Source: Buttiauxella brennerae ATCC 51605
Lineage (GTDB): Bacteria > Pseudomonadota > Gammaproteobacteria > Enterobacterales > Enterobacteriaceae
Reading direction: 5' to 3'
Assembly: GCF_001654925.1 (NCBI RefSeq)
Contig: NZ_LXER01000005.1
Span: 1-64,000 of the forward strand
DNA: 64,000 nucleotides
Positions 44,185 through 56,347 of the stretch are shown here, piece after piece. Position 1 is the first letter of the stretch, and the number at the start of each line of letters is the position of its first letter. A program made the translations under genes and the position numbers. A model generated the notes under the pieces. That model saw only the letters and a list, made by a program, of their open reading frames with translations, had not been told where the DNA came from and ran no database searches.

Positions 44185-44901
44185 ATGATTCGTAAGGCTC
44201 TTATGGGCGTTCTGTTGCTCACCGCGATGCAGGCGCAGGCCGACTATAAATGCAGCGTCACGCCTCGCGATGACGTAGTAATCAACCCGCAATCCGTTCA
44301 GGTTGTTGGCGAAAATGGCAATCTGGTTATTGCCCCCGATGGCAGCCTGCAATTCAACGGCAAGCCACAAACATTAAACGCAACGCAACGCCAGCTGGCG
44401 GTGAATTATCAGAAAGCGTTGCGTAGCGACCTCCCATGGATCAATAACGGCGCATTGACCCGCGTTGAAAAAGGTCGTGTTGCGCTGGATAAAATCATCG
44501 CTAAAGAAGTGGGCGAGAGCAGCAATATGCGTGGCCGCCTGACGAAGCTTGATGCACAGCTAAAAGAGCAGATGAACCATATTATTGAAACCCGCCAGGA
44601 CGGTTTAACCTTCCATTACAAAGCCATTGATCAGGTACGTGCCGATGGGCAGCAACTGGTGAACCAGGCGATGGGCGGTATTCTGCAAGACAGCATCAAT
44701 GAAATGGGTGCTAAAGCGGTTCTGAAAGGTGGCGGCAATCCGCTGCAAGGCGTGCTGGGAAGCCTGGGTGGCTTACAGACCTCGATTCAGAATGAGTGGA
44801 AAAATCAGGAAAAAGATTTCGAGCAGTTTGGCCGCGATGTGTGTAGCAAAGTGGTGACGCTGGAAGGGCAGCGCAAAGGGCTTGTAGAGACTCTCAAGTA
44901 A
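44185..44901 (+). CDS. yggN: DUF2884 periplasmic protein YggN
   Basis: A 238-residue exported protein (E. coli 239). A signal peptide of about 20 residues ends in AQA-D. The mature part includes the conserved YKCSVTPRDDVVI and the family block SINEMGAKAVLKGGGNPLQ. Function is unknown in E. coli too. ATG 44185 has AGGAG upstream; a GTG six bases earlier is in frame. In E. coli the gene after yggN is ansB; here an ERIC element and leuD follow, so a chromosomal breakpoint lies at its end. Confidence 0.95.
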   Translation: MIRKALMGVLLLTAMQAQADYKCSVTPRDDVVINPQSVQVVGENGNLVIAPDGSLQFNGKPQTLNATQRQLAVNYQKALRSDLPWINNGALTRVEKGRVALDKIIAKEVGESSNMRGRLTKLDAQLKEQMNHIIETRQDGLTFHYKAIDQVRADGQQLVNQAMGGILQDSINEMGAKAVLKGGGNPLQGVLGSLGGLQTSIQNEWKNQEKDFEQFGRDVCSKVVTLEGQRKGLVETLK

Positions 44902-44902
44902 G

Positions 44903-45026
44903 ACCCTTCATACTTCAAGCTGCCTCTTTGTTGGCTGCGTGTTCTCGCCCAGGTCACTTACTTATGTAAGCTCCCTGGGCCTCGAACACTTGCCGCCGCG
45001 ATGCAGCTCGAATTATTTTGGGTATA
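44903..45026. repeat. ERIC element 3 at the yggN/leuD junction
   Basis: About 124 bp with GTCACTTACTTATGTAAGCTC core and a GGGTATA right end; the left end is degraded (GACCC instead of TATACCC). The core palindrome CTTATGTAAG is retained. It starts within a few bases of the yggN stop and ends 15 nt before leuD. Confidence 0.88.
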
Positions 45027-45040
45027 AGACTTGCTGTTTA

Positions 45041-45646
45041 TTAACGCATAAACGCCGGTTGTTTTTGCTCGTAAGCAGAAATAGAACCTTCGTGTTGCAG
45101 CGTCAGACCGATACTGTCCAGCCCTTCTAACATGCAGTGGCGGCGGAAAGTATCGATATTAAACGAATAGCTTTTCTCACCCGCAATCACCGTCTGCGCT
45201 TCCAGGTCGACAACGAATTTAATACCTGGATTTGCCGCGACCAGTTTGAACAACTCATCGACTTCTGCTTCGCTCAACGTCACCGGCAACAGCTGGTTGT
45301 TGAATGAGTTACCGTAGAAAATATCGGCAAAACTTGGCGCGATGACCACTTTAAAACCGTAATCGGTTAAAGCCCATGGTGCGTGTTCACGCGAAGAACC
45401 ACAGCCGAAGTTTTCACGCGCCAGTAAAATTGAAGCGCCTTTAAACTCAGGGAAATTCAGCACGAATTCCGGGTTCGGTTGTTGGCCTGCATCATCCAGA
45501 AAACGCCAGTCGTTAAACAAGTGAGCACCAAAACCAGTGCGGGTCACCTTCTGCAAAAATTGCTTAGGAATGATTGCGTCTGTATCAACGTTTGCGGCAT
45601 CCAGCGGAACGACCAGGCCGGTGTGTTGAATAAATTTCTCTGCCAT
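45041..45646 (-). CDS. leuD: 3-isopropylmalate dehydratase small subunit
   Basis: A 201-residue subunit (same as E. coli). With LeuC it isomerises 2-isopropylmalate to 3-isopropylmalate in leucine synthesis. It has the aconitase swivel-domain motifs [13 protein letters not shown] and the [16 protein letters not shown] loop. It is the last gene of leuLABCD and starts 10 nt after leuC. No setA/sgrR gene follows, in contrast with E. coli. Confidence 0.97.
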   Translation of the reverse strand: MAEKFIQHTGLVVPLDAANVDTDAIIPKQFLQKVTRTGFGAHLFNDWRFLDDAGQQPNPEFVLNFPEFKGASILLARENFGCGSSREHAPWALTDYGFKVVIAPSFADIFYGNSFNNQLLPVTLSEAEVDELFKLVAANPGIKFVVDLEAQTVIAGEKSYSFNIDTFRRHCMLEGLDSIGLTLQHEGSISAYEQKQPAFMR

Positions 45647-45656
45647 GGTGTTTCCC

Positions 45657-47057
45657 TTATTTCAATGTGCGGATGTCAGCAAAATGACCAGAAACAGCTG
45701 CTGCTGCTGCCATTGCCGGGCTAACCAGGTGCGTACGACCACCGCGGCCCTGACGGCCTTCAAAGTTACGGTTGCTGGTGGATGCACAGCGTTCACCCGG
45801 CTCCAGGCGGTCGTTGTTCATCGCCAGGCACATGGAGCAACCAGGCAAACGCCATTCAAAGCCCGCTTCAATAAAGATCTTATCCAGACCTTCGGCTTCT
45901 GCCTGCGCTTTTACCGGACCAGAGCCTGGCACCACTAAAGCCTGCACGCCGGGTGCGACTTTACGGCCTTTGGCAATTTCTGCCGCAGCGCGCAAATCTT
46001 CAATGCGTGAGTTGGTGCATGAACCGATAAACACTTTATCGATAGCGACTTCGGTTAATGGAATACCAGGTTTCAGGCCCATATACGCCAGAGCTTTTTC
46101 AGCAGAGGCACGCTCAACCGGGTCAGCGAAGGATTCTGGATTCGGGATGTTTTCGGTGACGGAAATGACCTGGCCTGGGTTGGTACCCCAGGTGACTTGC
46201 GGTGCAATGTCAGCCGCATCCAGGGTCACAATGCTGTCGAACTTCGCGCCTTCGTCAGTGCTAAAGGTTTTCCAGTAGTCGACGGCGTCATCCCAGCTTT
46301 CTGCTTTCGGTGCGTGCAGACGGCCTTTCACGTAGTTAAACGTGGTTTCGTCTGGTGCAACGATGCCCGCTTTGGCACCCATTTCGATTGCCATGTTGCA
46401 CAATGTCATGCGGCCTTCCATCGACAGCGCCTGAATCGCGCTACCACAGAATTCCACTACATGACCGGTGCCACCCGCACTGCCGGTTTTGCCAATGATT
46501 GCCAATACGATGTCTTTCGCGGTAATGCCCGGTGCCGCGGTGCCAGTCACTTCAATCTTCATGGTTTTGGCACGGCCCTGTTTCAGGGTTTGCGTTGCCA
46601 GTACGTGTTCAACTTCAGAAGTCCCGATCCCGAACGCCAGTGCGCCAAATGCGCCGTGGGTTGCGGTATGGGAGTCGCCACAAACGATGGTCATGCCAGG
46701 TAAAGTGATACCTTGCTCTGGGCCCATCACGTGGACGATGCCCTGGAACGGGTGGTTCAGGTCATATAACTCAACGCCGAACTCTTTGCAGTTTTTCATC
46801 AATTCCTGCATCTGAATGCGGGCCATTTCGCCGGAAGCGTTGATGTCTTTAGTTTGCGTGGAAACGTTGTGGTCCATGGTGGCAAAAGTTTTGCCAGGCT
46901 GACGCACCGGTCGCTTGTGCGCACGCAGACCATCAAATGCCTGCGGGGAGGTCACTTCGTGCACCAGATGACGGTCGATGTACAACAGTGGTGTTTCATC
47001 GACTGCTTCGTAGACGACGTGGGCATCGTACAACTTTTGATATAACGTCTTCGCCAT
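45657..47057 (-). CDS. leuC: 3-isopropylmalate dehydratase large subunit
   Basis: A 466-residue aconitase-family protein (same as E. coli). The [4Fe-4S] cysteines lie in [14 protein letters not shown] and [35 protein letters not shown] and [15 protein letters not shown] are further family motifs. It forms the catalytic part of isopropylmalate isomerase with LeuD. It begins two bases after leuB. Confidence 0.98.
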   Translation of the reverse strand: MAKTLYQKLYDAHVVYEAVDETPLLYIDRHLVHEVTSPQAFDGLRAHKRPVRQPGKTFATMDHNVSTQTKDINASGEMARIQMQELMKNCKEFGVELYDLNHPFQGIVHVMGPEQGITLPGMTIVCGDSHTATHGAFGALAFGIGTSEVEHVLATQTLKQGRAKTMKIEVTGTAAPGITAKDIVLAIIGKTGSAGGTGHVVEFCGSAIQALSMEGRMTLCNMAIEMGAKAGIVAPDETTFNYVKGRLHAPKAESWDDAVDYWKTFSTDEGAKFDSIVTLDAADIAPQVTWGTNPGQVISVTENIPNPESFADPVERASAEKALAYMGLKPGIPLTEVAIDKVFIGSCTNSRIEDLRAAAEIAKGRKVAPGVQALVVPGSGPVKAQAEAEGLDKIFIEAGFEWRLPGCSMCLAMNNDRLEPGERCASTSNRNFEGRQGRGGRTHLVSPAMAAAAAVSGHFADIRTLK

Positions 47058-47059
47058 GA

Positions 47060-49724
<2,665 letters not shown>

Positions 49725-49766
49725 GTTGTGGTCCTTTCTCGTCTTAGGGGCCCTTGCTACGAGCAT

Positions 49767-49791
49767 AAAAAAACCCGCGCAGTGGCGCGGG
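49767..49791 (-). terminator. leu operon attenuator terminator
   Basis: On the minus strand, CCCGCGC (49791-49785) pairs with GCGCGGG (49780-49774) around a 4-nt loop, followed by seven T (plus-strand A 49773-49767). It lies between leuL and leuA, the expected place for the leucine attenuator. Confidence 0.93.
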
Positions 49792-49814
49792 TTTTTTCTG
49801 TCTGATGGCTTGAA

Positions 49815-49898
49815 TCAACGTTCGATTTCGCCCACCAGCCTACCGCGCAAAGAAGTTGCGTTTAGTAGTAGACCTAGTAGGCGAATGCTGCGAATCAT
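49815..49898 (-). CDS. leuL: leu operon leader peptide LeuL
   Basis: A 27-residue frame (ATG 49898, TGA 49815-49817), MIRSIRLLGLLLNATSLRG at its start, close to the E. coli leader (28 residues). Five leucines in six codons at positions 7-12 (LLGLLL) are read by CTA, a rare leucine codon. When leucyl-tRNA is short, the ribosome stalls there, an antiterminator forms and the leuABCD genes are read. The terminator it competes with is at 49767-49791. Confidence 0.93.
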   Translation of the reverse strand: MIRSIRLLGLLLNATSLRGRLVGEIER

Positions 49899-49933
49899 GT
49901 TTTCAAACCCCAAGTGAATGCGTTATGCATTTA

Positions 49934-49962
49934 TTGGTACTTGATCTGGCTGGCAGTGTCAA
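49934..49962 (-). promoter_or_regulatory. Probable leuLABCD promoter
   Basis: On the minus strand a perfect -35 TTGACA (49962-49957) is followed 17 nt later by TACCAA (49939-49934), a weak -10. It lies 36 nt upstream of leuL, at about the right distance for the operon start site. Confidence 0.6.
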
Positions 49963-50555
49963 CATCCGATTATCTCAGCCAGGGGTTTAGTGAGAGTAAG
50001 ATGGATTGTGAGTTAGTTATTTGTGCTGTGAGATGTAATTTCCATAATATTTCTGAAAGTATGAAAAAAGATTAATTACGCCCGTGGGGGAAATGAAATC
50101 ATCAGAAACAATTAAAAACAATATACTCCACATCAATAGTATTCATCATGATTATGAATTAAAGAGGTTTCACTGCTATTTTTAATCCACTTTAGGAGTT
50201 TGTCATCTTCCCTTATTGACTGTTTGTGAGTAGAGAATGTTGCAAAGTTAGAATGATTATCCATGCTTAATATATTATTCACAGGGTCAATCGTTGTGTG
50301 TTAAGTCATTTTATGATTTGATTAGCTCGAACCAAAATCAACTGGCGAAGAGTGTGTTTTTTTTTCGTTTCACCAGTCTTGTCGGTAGCTGAAATCGTGT
50401 TGGTACGTTAGAGAACATTCATAATTTATATCTGGATTTTTTTGAATAGTGTTTTCGATTGCATCAATCAGCATGTTCTGCTTAGCAAATGATATTAGGG
50501 GTAGTTCGCAGCGTTAATCTGCGAAGAAGGGATTGCCATCTTAGTGGAGTTAGTC
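49963..50555. promoter_or_regulatory. AT-rich leu-leuO intergenic region
   Basis: About 590 nt of AT-rich DNA without a gene. In E. coli and Salmonella the same interval carries the leuO promoter, H-NS silencing sequences and LeuO sites. A/T tracts are frequent between 50040 and 50460. I cannot place individual sites with confidence. Confidence 0.5.
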
Positions 50556-51500
50556 ATGTCTGATAATTATGTAGAACAACCTGTCGCTCATGAGGGGTTT
50601 AAATCCCAGTTGCGTTCAGTTGATTTAAATCTATTAACTGTTTTCGATGCTGTTATGCAAGTACAGAATATTACCCGGGCGGCACAGTCTTTAGGAATGT
50701 CTCAGCCTGCGGTGAGTAATGCTGTCGCACGATTGAAAGTGATGTTCAACGACGAACTCTTTGTCCGCTATGGCCGTGGTATACAGCCTACTGCGCGGGC
50801 CTTTCAGTTGTTTGGTGCTATCCGTCAGGCATTGCAGCTGGTTCAGAACGAGTTGCCTGGCGCCGGTTTCGAGCCGAGCAGTAGTGAAAGAGTATTTAAC
50901 ATTTGTGTCAGCAGTCCGTTGGACAATTTGTTAACTTCCGCCATCTTCAATAATATGAAACGCTTTGCGCCTGGTATTCAGCTGCTTTTCAAATCAGCGT
51001 TAAATAAAGATATCGAGCATCAATTACGTTATCAGGAAACTGAGTTTGTAATTAGTTATACAGAATTTCGCCGCCCTGAGTTTGCTTGCGTTTCACTATT
51101 TGAAGATGAGATGGTGCTGGTGGCCAGTAAGAAACATCCACGTTTAATTAAACCATTAACGGAAGAAGATGTTTATAACGAAAAGCACGCGGTGGTCTCT
51201 TTGGAACGTTTTGCATCATTTAGTGCGCCATGGTATCAGTCAGCAGAGAAACTCGCCTGCATTGCTTATCAGGGAATGGCAATGACCAGCGTTTTAAATG
51301 TCGTTTCTCAGACTCAACTTGTGGCTATCGCACCTCGCTGGTTAGCAGAGGAGTTCGCTGATTCACTTCAGTTACAAACATTCCCATTGCCGCTGAAAGA
51401 TAATATGGCAACCTGCTATTTATCCTGGCACGAATCTGCCGGGCGGGATAAAGGGCATCAGTGGATGGAAAATCTTCTGACTACTATCTGTAGCAAATAA
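50556..51500 (+). CDS. leuO: LysR-family regulator LeuO
   Basis: A 314-residue regulator (same as E. coli). The helix-turn-helix reads [25 protein letters not shown] (residues ~35-59), followed by the highly conserved [20 protein letters not shown]. LeuO counteracts H-NS at many loci and is induced in stringent or stationary conditions. In other enterobacteria it controls loci silenced by H-NS, so the AT-rich parts of this T6SS locus are plausible targets (inference only). ATG 50556 follows GGAG; a GTG at 50544 would add four residues. Confidence 0.96.
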   Translation: MSDNYVEQPVAHEGFKSQLRSVDLNLLTVFDAVMQVQNITRAAQSLGMSQPAVSNAVARLKVMFNDELFVRYGRGIQPTARAFQLFGAIRQALQLVQNELPGAGFEPSSSERVFNICVSSPLDNLLTSAIFNNMKRFAPGIQLLFKSALNKDIEHQLRYQETEFVISYTEFRRPEFACVSLFEDEMVLVASKKHPRLIKPLTEEDVYNEKHAVVSLERFASFSAPWYQSAEKLACIAYQGMAMTSVLNVVSQTQLVAIAPRWLAEEFADSLQLQTFPLPLKDNMATCYLSWHESAGRDKGHQWMENLLTTICSK

Positions 51501-51522
51501 ATTCAAACTGTTAGCCTAAACA

Positions 51523-51548
51523 AGCCGGGTAGTGATAACTATCCGGTT
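51523..51548 (+). terminator. Probable leuO terminator
   Basis: AGCCGGGTAG (51523-51532) pairs with CTATCCGGTT (51539-51548) with two G-T pairs around a 6-nt loop; T-rich sequence follows within 15 nt. It lies 23 nt past the leuO stop. Confidence 0.5.
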
Positions 51549-51913
51549 ATGATTCGTTTCTTCTGTTTTATAGTTTTTTCTGCTGTTGTTCTTTTTGTGC
51601 ATCGCCATCCCTCGAGCTTACTAAATCCCGCGTTATTTAGATTTAACCTGCAAAATCACCTTTCATAACATTTTCAATTATAATCTTTGCTTATGCGCAG
51701 AGCTTAACTCCGCCAGATGTAGCTTTCACAGTGTTCGCAAGAAAATCAGCTTTTAGCCTGTGAAGATTCGCAATTGATTGCCTGATTTTCAACGGTTATG
51801 TTAGGCGGATTATTAAAATTTAAAAGACATATGCAGGGCGCAACAGCCTGCCTCAACGACTAAGCCGAAATGATTTCTGCGGTCGGTCAAACACGTAAGC
51901 CTGGAGGCAAACC
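51549..51913 (+). promoter_or_regulatory. ilvIH upstream region
   Basis: About 365 nt without a gene. By analogy with E. coli it should contain the ilvIH promoter and several Lrp sites, which regulate ilvIH in place of attenuation. I see AT-rich tracts (51560-51800) but no leader peptide or attenuator. Site positions cannot be given from inspection. Confidence 0.45.
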
Positions 51914-53638
51914 ATGGAGATGTTGTCAGGAGCCGAGATGGTCGTTCGATCGCTTATCGATCAGGGCGTCAAACATGTATTCGGTTACCCCGGAGGCGCA
52001 GTCCTCGATATTTATGATGCGCTCCATACTATTGGCGGCATTGATCATGTGCTGGTGCGCCATGAACAAGCAGCAGTACATATGGCTGATGGCCTGGCGC
52101 GTGCGACGGGTGAAGTTGGCGTAGTGCTGGTGACATCCGGCCCTGGTGCCACGAATGCGATTACCGGTATCGCTACCGCCTATATGGATTCCATCCCAAT
52201 GGTGGTGTTGTCGGGCCAGGTGGCTACTTCCCTCATTGGTTATGACGCCTTCCAGGAATGCGACATGGTCGGGATTTCGCGTCCGGTTGTGAAGCACAGT
52301 TTCCTGGTCAAACAAGCCGAAGACATTCCAGGCATCATCAAAAAAGCCTTCTGGCTTGCAGCAAGTGGCCGCCCGGGCCCGGTGGTGGTGGATTTGCCAA
52401 AAGACATTATGAGTCCGGCAAATAAATTCCCTTACAGCTATCCCGAAACAGTCAGCATGCGTTCTTATAACCCGACCACTCAGGGTCACAAAGGGCAGAT
52501 TAAACGGGCATTGCAAACCTTGCTGGCGGCGAAGAAGCCGGTGATGTATGTCGGTGGCGGTGCGATCACTTCTGGCTGCCATGAAGAGCTGCTTGAGTTA
52601 GCCCAGAAACTGAATATTCCGGTGGTCTCCTCTTTGATGGGCCTTGGCGTGTTTCCTGGAACTCATCGCCAGGCGTTAGGCATGTTGGGGATGCACGGAA
52701 CATACGAAGCCAATATGGTGATGCATAACTCCGACGTTATCTTCGGGGTCGGTGTGCGCTTTGATGACCGCACAACTAACAATCTGGCGAAGTACTGCCC
52801 GAATGCGACGGTGCTGCATATTGATATCGACCCGACTTCCATTTCCAAAACGGTTGGCGCGGATATTCCCATTGTCGGTGATGCTCGCCAGGTTTTGCAG
52901 CAAATGCTGGAGTTGCTGGCACAAGAAGATTCAGCGCAAGCCTGTGATGATATCCGCGACTGGTGGCAACAAATTGAGCAGTGGCGTGCACGTCAGTGCC
53001 TCGAGTTCGATCGCACCAGCACCAAAATTAAGCCACAGGCGGTTATTGAAACGATCTACCGCCTGACTAATGGCGAAGCCTACGTCACATCTGATGTCGG
53101 CCAGCACCAGATGTTCGCCGCCCTCTATTACACTTTTGACAAGCCACGTCGTTGGATTAACTCCGGTGGTCTCGGCACCATGGGCTTTGGTCTGCCTGCG
53201 GCATTAGGTGTGAAACTGGCATTGCCAGAAGAAACCGTCGTTTGTGTTACGGGTGATGGCAGTATTCAGATGAATATCCAGGAGCTTTCCACCGCGCTGC
53301 AATATGGTTTGCCAGTGCTGGTACTCAATCTTAACAATCGCTACCTTGGCATGGTGAAGCAGTGGCAGGATATGATCTATTCTGGCCGCCATTCCCAATC
53401 CTATATGGAATCTTTACCTGACTTCGTCCGCCTGGCGGAAGCTTACGGGCACGTCGGGATCAGCATTCACGAGCCGCAAGAGTTGGAAAGTAAACTCATT
53501 GAAGCGCTGGAAGCGGTGCGTAATCAGCGCCTGGTCTTTGTCGATGTGAATGTTGATGGCACTGAGCATGTGTACCCAATGCAGATCCGTGGCGGTGGTA
53601 TGGATGAGATGTGGTTAAGTAAAACGGAGAGAACCTGA
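51914..53638 (+). CDS. ilvI: Acetolactate synthase III large subunit
   Basis: A 574-residue thiamine-diphosphate enzyme (same as E. coli). It makes 2-acetolactate or 2-aceto-2-hydroxybutyrate in valine, leucine and isoleucine synthesis. The catalytic Glu lies in [13 protein letters not shown], and the ThDP motif is GDGSIQMN to LNLNN. FAD-binding [13 protein letters not shown] residues are present. It is followed two bases later by ilvH. Confidence 0.98.
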   Translation: MEMLSGAEMVVRSLIDQGVKHVFGYPGGAVLDIYDALHTIGGIDHVLVRHEQAAVHMADGLARATGEVGVVLVTSGPGATNAITGIATAYMDSIPMVVLSGQVATSLIGYDAFQECDMVGISRPVVKHSFLVKQAEDIPGIIKKAFWLAASGRPGPVVVDLPKDIMSPANKFPYSYPETVSMRSYNPTTQGHKGQIKRALQTLLAAKKPVMYVGGGAITSGCHEELLELAQKLNIPVVSSLMGLGVFPGTHRQALGMLGMHGTYEANMVMHNSDVIFGVGVRFDDRTTNNLAKYCPNATVLHIDIDPTSISKTVGADIPIVGDARQVLQQMLELLAQEDSAQACDDIRDWWQQIEQWRARQCLEFDRTSTKIKPQAVIETIYRLTNGEAYVTSDVGQHQMFAALYYTFDKPRRWINSGGLGTMGFGLPAALGVKLALPEETVVCVTGDGSIQMNIQELSTALQYGLPVLVLNLNNRYLGMVKQWQDMIYSGRHSQSYMESLPDFVRLAEAYGHVGISIHEPQELESKLIEALEAVRNQRLVFVDVNVDGTEHVYPMQIRGGGMDEMWLSKTERT

Positions 53639-53640
53639 TT

Positions 53641-54132
53641 ATGCGCCGGATATTATCTGTATTACTCGAAAATGAGTCCGGGGCATTGTCCCGGGTTATA
53701 GGCTTGTTCTCTCAGCGCGGCTACAACATTGAAAGCCTGACAGTTGCACCGACTGACGATCCGACACTGTCTCGTATGACTATCCAGACGGTCGGCGATG
53801 CGAAAGTGCTTGAGCAGATTGAAAAGCAACTGCATAAGCTCGTAGATGTTCTGCGAGTCAGTGAACTTGGGCAGGGCGCACACGTTGAGCGCGAAATCAT
53901 GCTGGTGAAAGTGCAGGCTAGTGGTTATGGGCGAGAAGAAGTGAAGCGCAACGCAGAAATATTCCGCGGGCAAATCATTGATGTCACCCCAACGCTTTAC
54001 ACCGTTCAACTGGCAGGAACCAGCGACAAGCTGGATGCCTTCCTCAATACCATCCGTGAAGTGGCAAAAATTGTCGAAGTGGCACGGTCAGGGATCGTCG
54101 GTGTATCGCGCGGCGATAAGATCATGCGCTAG
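53641..54132 (+). CDS. ilvH: Acetolactate synthase III regulatory subunit
   Basis: A 163-residue small subunit (same as E. coli) with an N-terminal ACT domain ([32 protein letters not shown]) that binds valine, and a C-terminal domain that activates IlvI. It gives the enzyme its valine feedback. It shares the transcript with ilvI and ends before a strong terminator. Confidence 0.98.
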   Translation: MRRILSVLLENESGALSRVIGLFSQRGYNIESLTVAPTDDPTLSRMTIQTVGDAKVLEQIEKQLHKLVDVLRVSELGQGAHVEREIMLVKVQASGYGREEVKRNAEIFRGQIIDVTPTLYTVQLAGTSDKLDAFLNTIREVAKIVEVARSGIVGVSRGDKIMR

Positions 54133-54155
54133 CCTGTGAAAGGCGAATGAAGAGT

Positions 54156-54185
54156 AACCCGGTAACCTGTGCCGGGTTTTTTTTT
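54156..54185 (+). terminator. Intrinsic terminator of ilvIH
   Basis: AACCCGG (54156-54162) pairs with CCGGGTT (54172-54178) around a 9-nt loop, followed by a run of T up to 54185. Positioned 24 nt after the ilvH stop. Confidence 0.92.
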
Positions 54186-54304
54186 GCAAATAACGCAACA
54201 ACTGCCAGCAAAAGCGGTTGCCCGAGTTATTATTCTGCGCTTAGATGATAAGAATGAAACCATGACCAGGGTATGGTTATGGAAATCCTAAATAAGGGGC
54301 TACT

Positions 54305-55309
54305 GTGAAATTGGATGAAATCGCGCGCCTGGCTGGAGTTTCGCGTACCACGGCGAGCTACGTCATCAACGGTAAAGCAAAGCAGTATCGCGTCAGCGAT
54401 AAGACCGTTGAGAAAGTCATGGCGGTTGTTCGCGAGCATAACTACCACCCGAATGCTGTTGCGGCGGGATTGCGTGCCGGGCGTACGCGTTCTATCGGGT
54501 TAGTTATTCCAGACCTTGAGAACACAAGTTATACCCGTATCGCCAATTATCTGGAGCGCCAGGCCCGCCAGCGTGGATATCAATTACTGATTGCCTGCTC
54601 GGAAGATCAGCCAGATAACGAAATGCGTTGTATTGAGCATCTGTTACAGCGCCAGGTTGATGCCATCATCGTTTCAACTTCATTGCCACCAGAACACCCT
54701 TTCTATCAGCGTTGGGCAAACGATCCGTTCCCTATCATCGCGCTCGACCGTGCACTCGATCGTGAAAATTTCATCAGCGTAGTGGGTGCTGACCAGGAAG
54801 ATGCGGAGATGCTGGCCAGCGAACTACGCACTTTCCCTGCCGAAACGGTTCTTTACCTCGGTGCACTGCCAGAGCTTTCTGTCAGTTACTTGCGTGAGCA
54901 AGGTTTCCGTACTGCGTGGAAAGATGATCCGCGTGAAGTGCACTTCTTATATGCCAACAGCTATGAGCGCGAAGCCGCGGCACAGCTTTTTGATAAATGG
55001 CTCGAAACGCACCCCATGCCACAGGCGCTCTATACCACCTCATTTGCATTATTACAGGGTGTGATGGATGTAACATTACGACGTGAAGGGCATTTGCCTT
55101 CTGAGCTGGCTATTGCCACTTTCGGAGACAATGAATTGCTCGATTTCCTGCAATGTCCAGTATTGGCTGTTGCGCAGCGTCACCGCGATGTCGCGGAACG
55201 CGTGTTGGAACTGGTCCTGGCAAGTCTCGATGAACCTCGTAAACCGAAGGCTGGTCTGACGCGTATTCGCCGTAATCTATATCGTCGTGGTAGTTTAAGT
55301 CGCCACTAA
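54305..55309 (+). CDS. cra: Catabolite repressor/activator Cra (FruR)
   Basis: A 334-residue LacI-type regulator (same as E. coli) with a GTG start behind AAGGGG. The helix-turn-helix [23 protein letters not shown] precedes the hinge and the fructose-1-phosphate-binding domain. Cra controls glycolytic and gluconeogenic genes. A 12-codon frame (54273-54308) overlaps the start and may couple translation. A small hairpin follows the stop. Confidence 0.98.
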   Translation: MKLDEIARLAGVSRTTASYVINGKAKQYRVSDKTVEKVMAVVREHNYHPNAVAAGLRAGRTRSIGLVIPDLENTSYTRIANYLERQARQRGYQLLIACSEDQPDNEMRCIEHLLQRQVDAIIVSTSLPPEHPFYQRWANDPFPIIALDRALDRENFISVVGADQEDAEMLASELRTFPAETVLYLGALPELSVSYLREQGFRTAWKDDPREVHFLYANSYEREAAAQLFDKWLETHPMPQALYTTSFALLQGVMDVTLRREGHLPSELAIATFGDNELLDFLQCPVLAVAQRHRDVAERVLELVLASLDEPRKPKAGLTRIRRNLYRRGSLSRH

Positions 55310-55315
55310 CAAGAC

Positions 55316-55335
55316 ATGGCAGTTACGACTGCCAT
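55316..55335 (+). terminator. Weak terminator after cra
   Basis: ATGGCAG (55316-55322) pairs with CTGCCAT (55329-55335) around a 6-nt loop; TTCTTAATT follows. The stem is short and the T run broken. Confidence 0.4.
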
Positions 55336-55794
55336 TCTTAATTAAGAATTATCCCGTGTTAATTCCCTTCGTAATTCAGGTAATTATTTTTCATTACTAA
55401 TCGACATTTCTTAATTCCGGTATTAATTCCTAAATTGATATAATTATCACTCTTAGAATTATTTTGTTACATAGCAAAGTGTAAAAGTGTCGGATAATTA
55501 AACAATAGCCATCCGTCATGATTCAATCTTACCCCCCAGCCCGCGTTTCGCCTGCATCTGGGTCTGTTATCCTGTCGAGAAATACCTTAAAATGCCGACC
55601 GCGTCGCAAACTGAACACTTCATATTTTACCAGTCAGGTTTTCAGCCGATTTAACGATATTTATGCTTATTGATCTTTTTTCTTTCAAATATTCATAACG
55701 TTAATTTTGCATCGTGGATGTAGCGCCTTTTCACGCCAGTCATTTATCAATCGCTTAGGAGATGAAAATTATTTCCATCAGCGTGGTAGCTTGC
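55336..55794. other. AT-rich intergenic region between cra and mraZ
   Basis: About 460 nt without a gene that I can support. Positions 55336-55465 are AT-rich with several TTAATTC-like repeats; 55500-55640 is more mixed. No open frame with a ribosome site is seen. The dcw-cluster promoter lies at its end. Confidence 0.4.
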
Positions 55795-55824
55795 TTGACA
55801 AGGTTTTCCTCCGCTCCGTAAACT
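55795..55824 (+). promoter_or_regulatory. Pmra promoter of the division/cell-wall cluster
   Basis: TTGACA (55795-55800) and TAAACT (55819-55824) are separated by 18 nt. As I recall it, the E. coli mra promoter has the same -35/-10 layout at the same place. It drives mraZ and the genes downstream. Confidence 0.8.
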
Positions 55825-55832
55825 CCTTTAGG

Positions 55833-55856
55833 TGGGATTTTGTGGGTCAAAGTGGT
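55833..55856 (+). promoter_or_regulatory. MraZ-box repeats
   Basis: TGGG at 55833-55836 and 55843-55846, then TGGT at 55853-55856, spaced exactly 10 bp apart and just downstream of the -10 box. MraZ represses its own operon by binding such repeats. The third box has T in place of the last G. Confidence 0.75.
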
Positions 55857-55885
55857 GGAAAGGGGAATTTGAGGGTGAGGCTGGC

Positions 55886-56344
55886 ATGTTCCGTGGGGCA
55901 ACATTAGTCAATCTCGACAGCAAAGGGCGGCTTGCCGTACCTACCCGTTACCGGGAAGCGCTTGTCGAAACCTCTGAAGGTCAGATGGTTTGTACCATCG
56001 ACATCCATCACCCATGCCTGCTGCTTTATACCCTTCCCGAGTGGGAAATTATTGAACAAAAGCTAGCTCGTCTGTCGAGCATGAACCCGGTAGAGCGTCG
56101 CGTGCAGCGACTGCTACTTGGCCATGCCAGTGAATGTCAGATGGATAGCGCCGGGCGATTGTTGCTGGCACCAGTTTTGCGCCAACACGCCGGGCTAACC
56201 AAAGAAGTGATGCTGGTTGGGCAGTTCAATAAGTTTGAACTGTGGGATGAAACGACCTGGCATCAACAGGTCAAGGAAGACATCGACGCTGAGCAGGCTA
56301 CGACGACCACCTTGTCGGACCGTCTGCAGGACTTGTCACTATAA
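55886..56344 (+). CDS. mraZ: Transcriptional regulator MraZ
   Basis: A 152-residue AbrB-like protein (same as E. coli) with two swapped-hairpin DNA-binding halves ([15 protein letters not shown] and [15 protein letters not shown]). It binds the promoter repeats just upstream and autorepresses. ATG 55886 (MFRGATLVN) is the family start; an in-frame ATG at 55832 inside the repeats is not used. First gene of the dcw cluster. Confidence 0.96.
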   Translation: MFRGATLVNLDSKGRLAVPTRYREALVETSEGQMVCTIDIHHPCLLLYTLPEWEIIEQKLARLSSMNPVERRVQRLLLGHASECQMDSAGRLLLAPVLRQHAGLTKEVMLVGQFNKFELWDETTWHQQVKEDIDAEQATTTTLSDRLQDLSL

Positions 56345-56347
56345 ATA

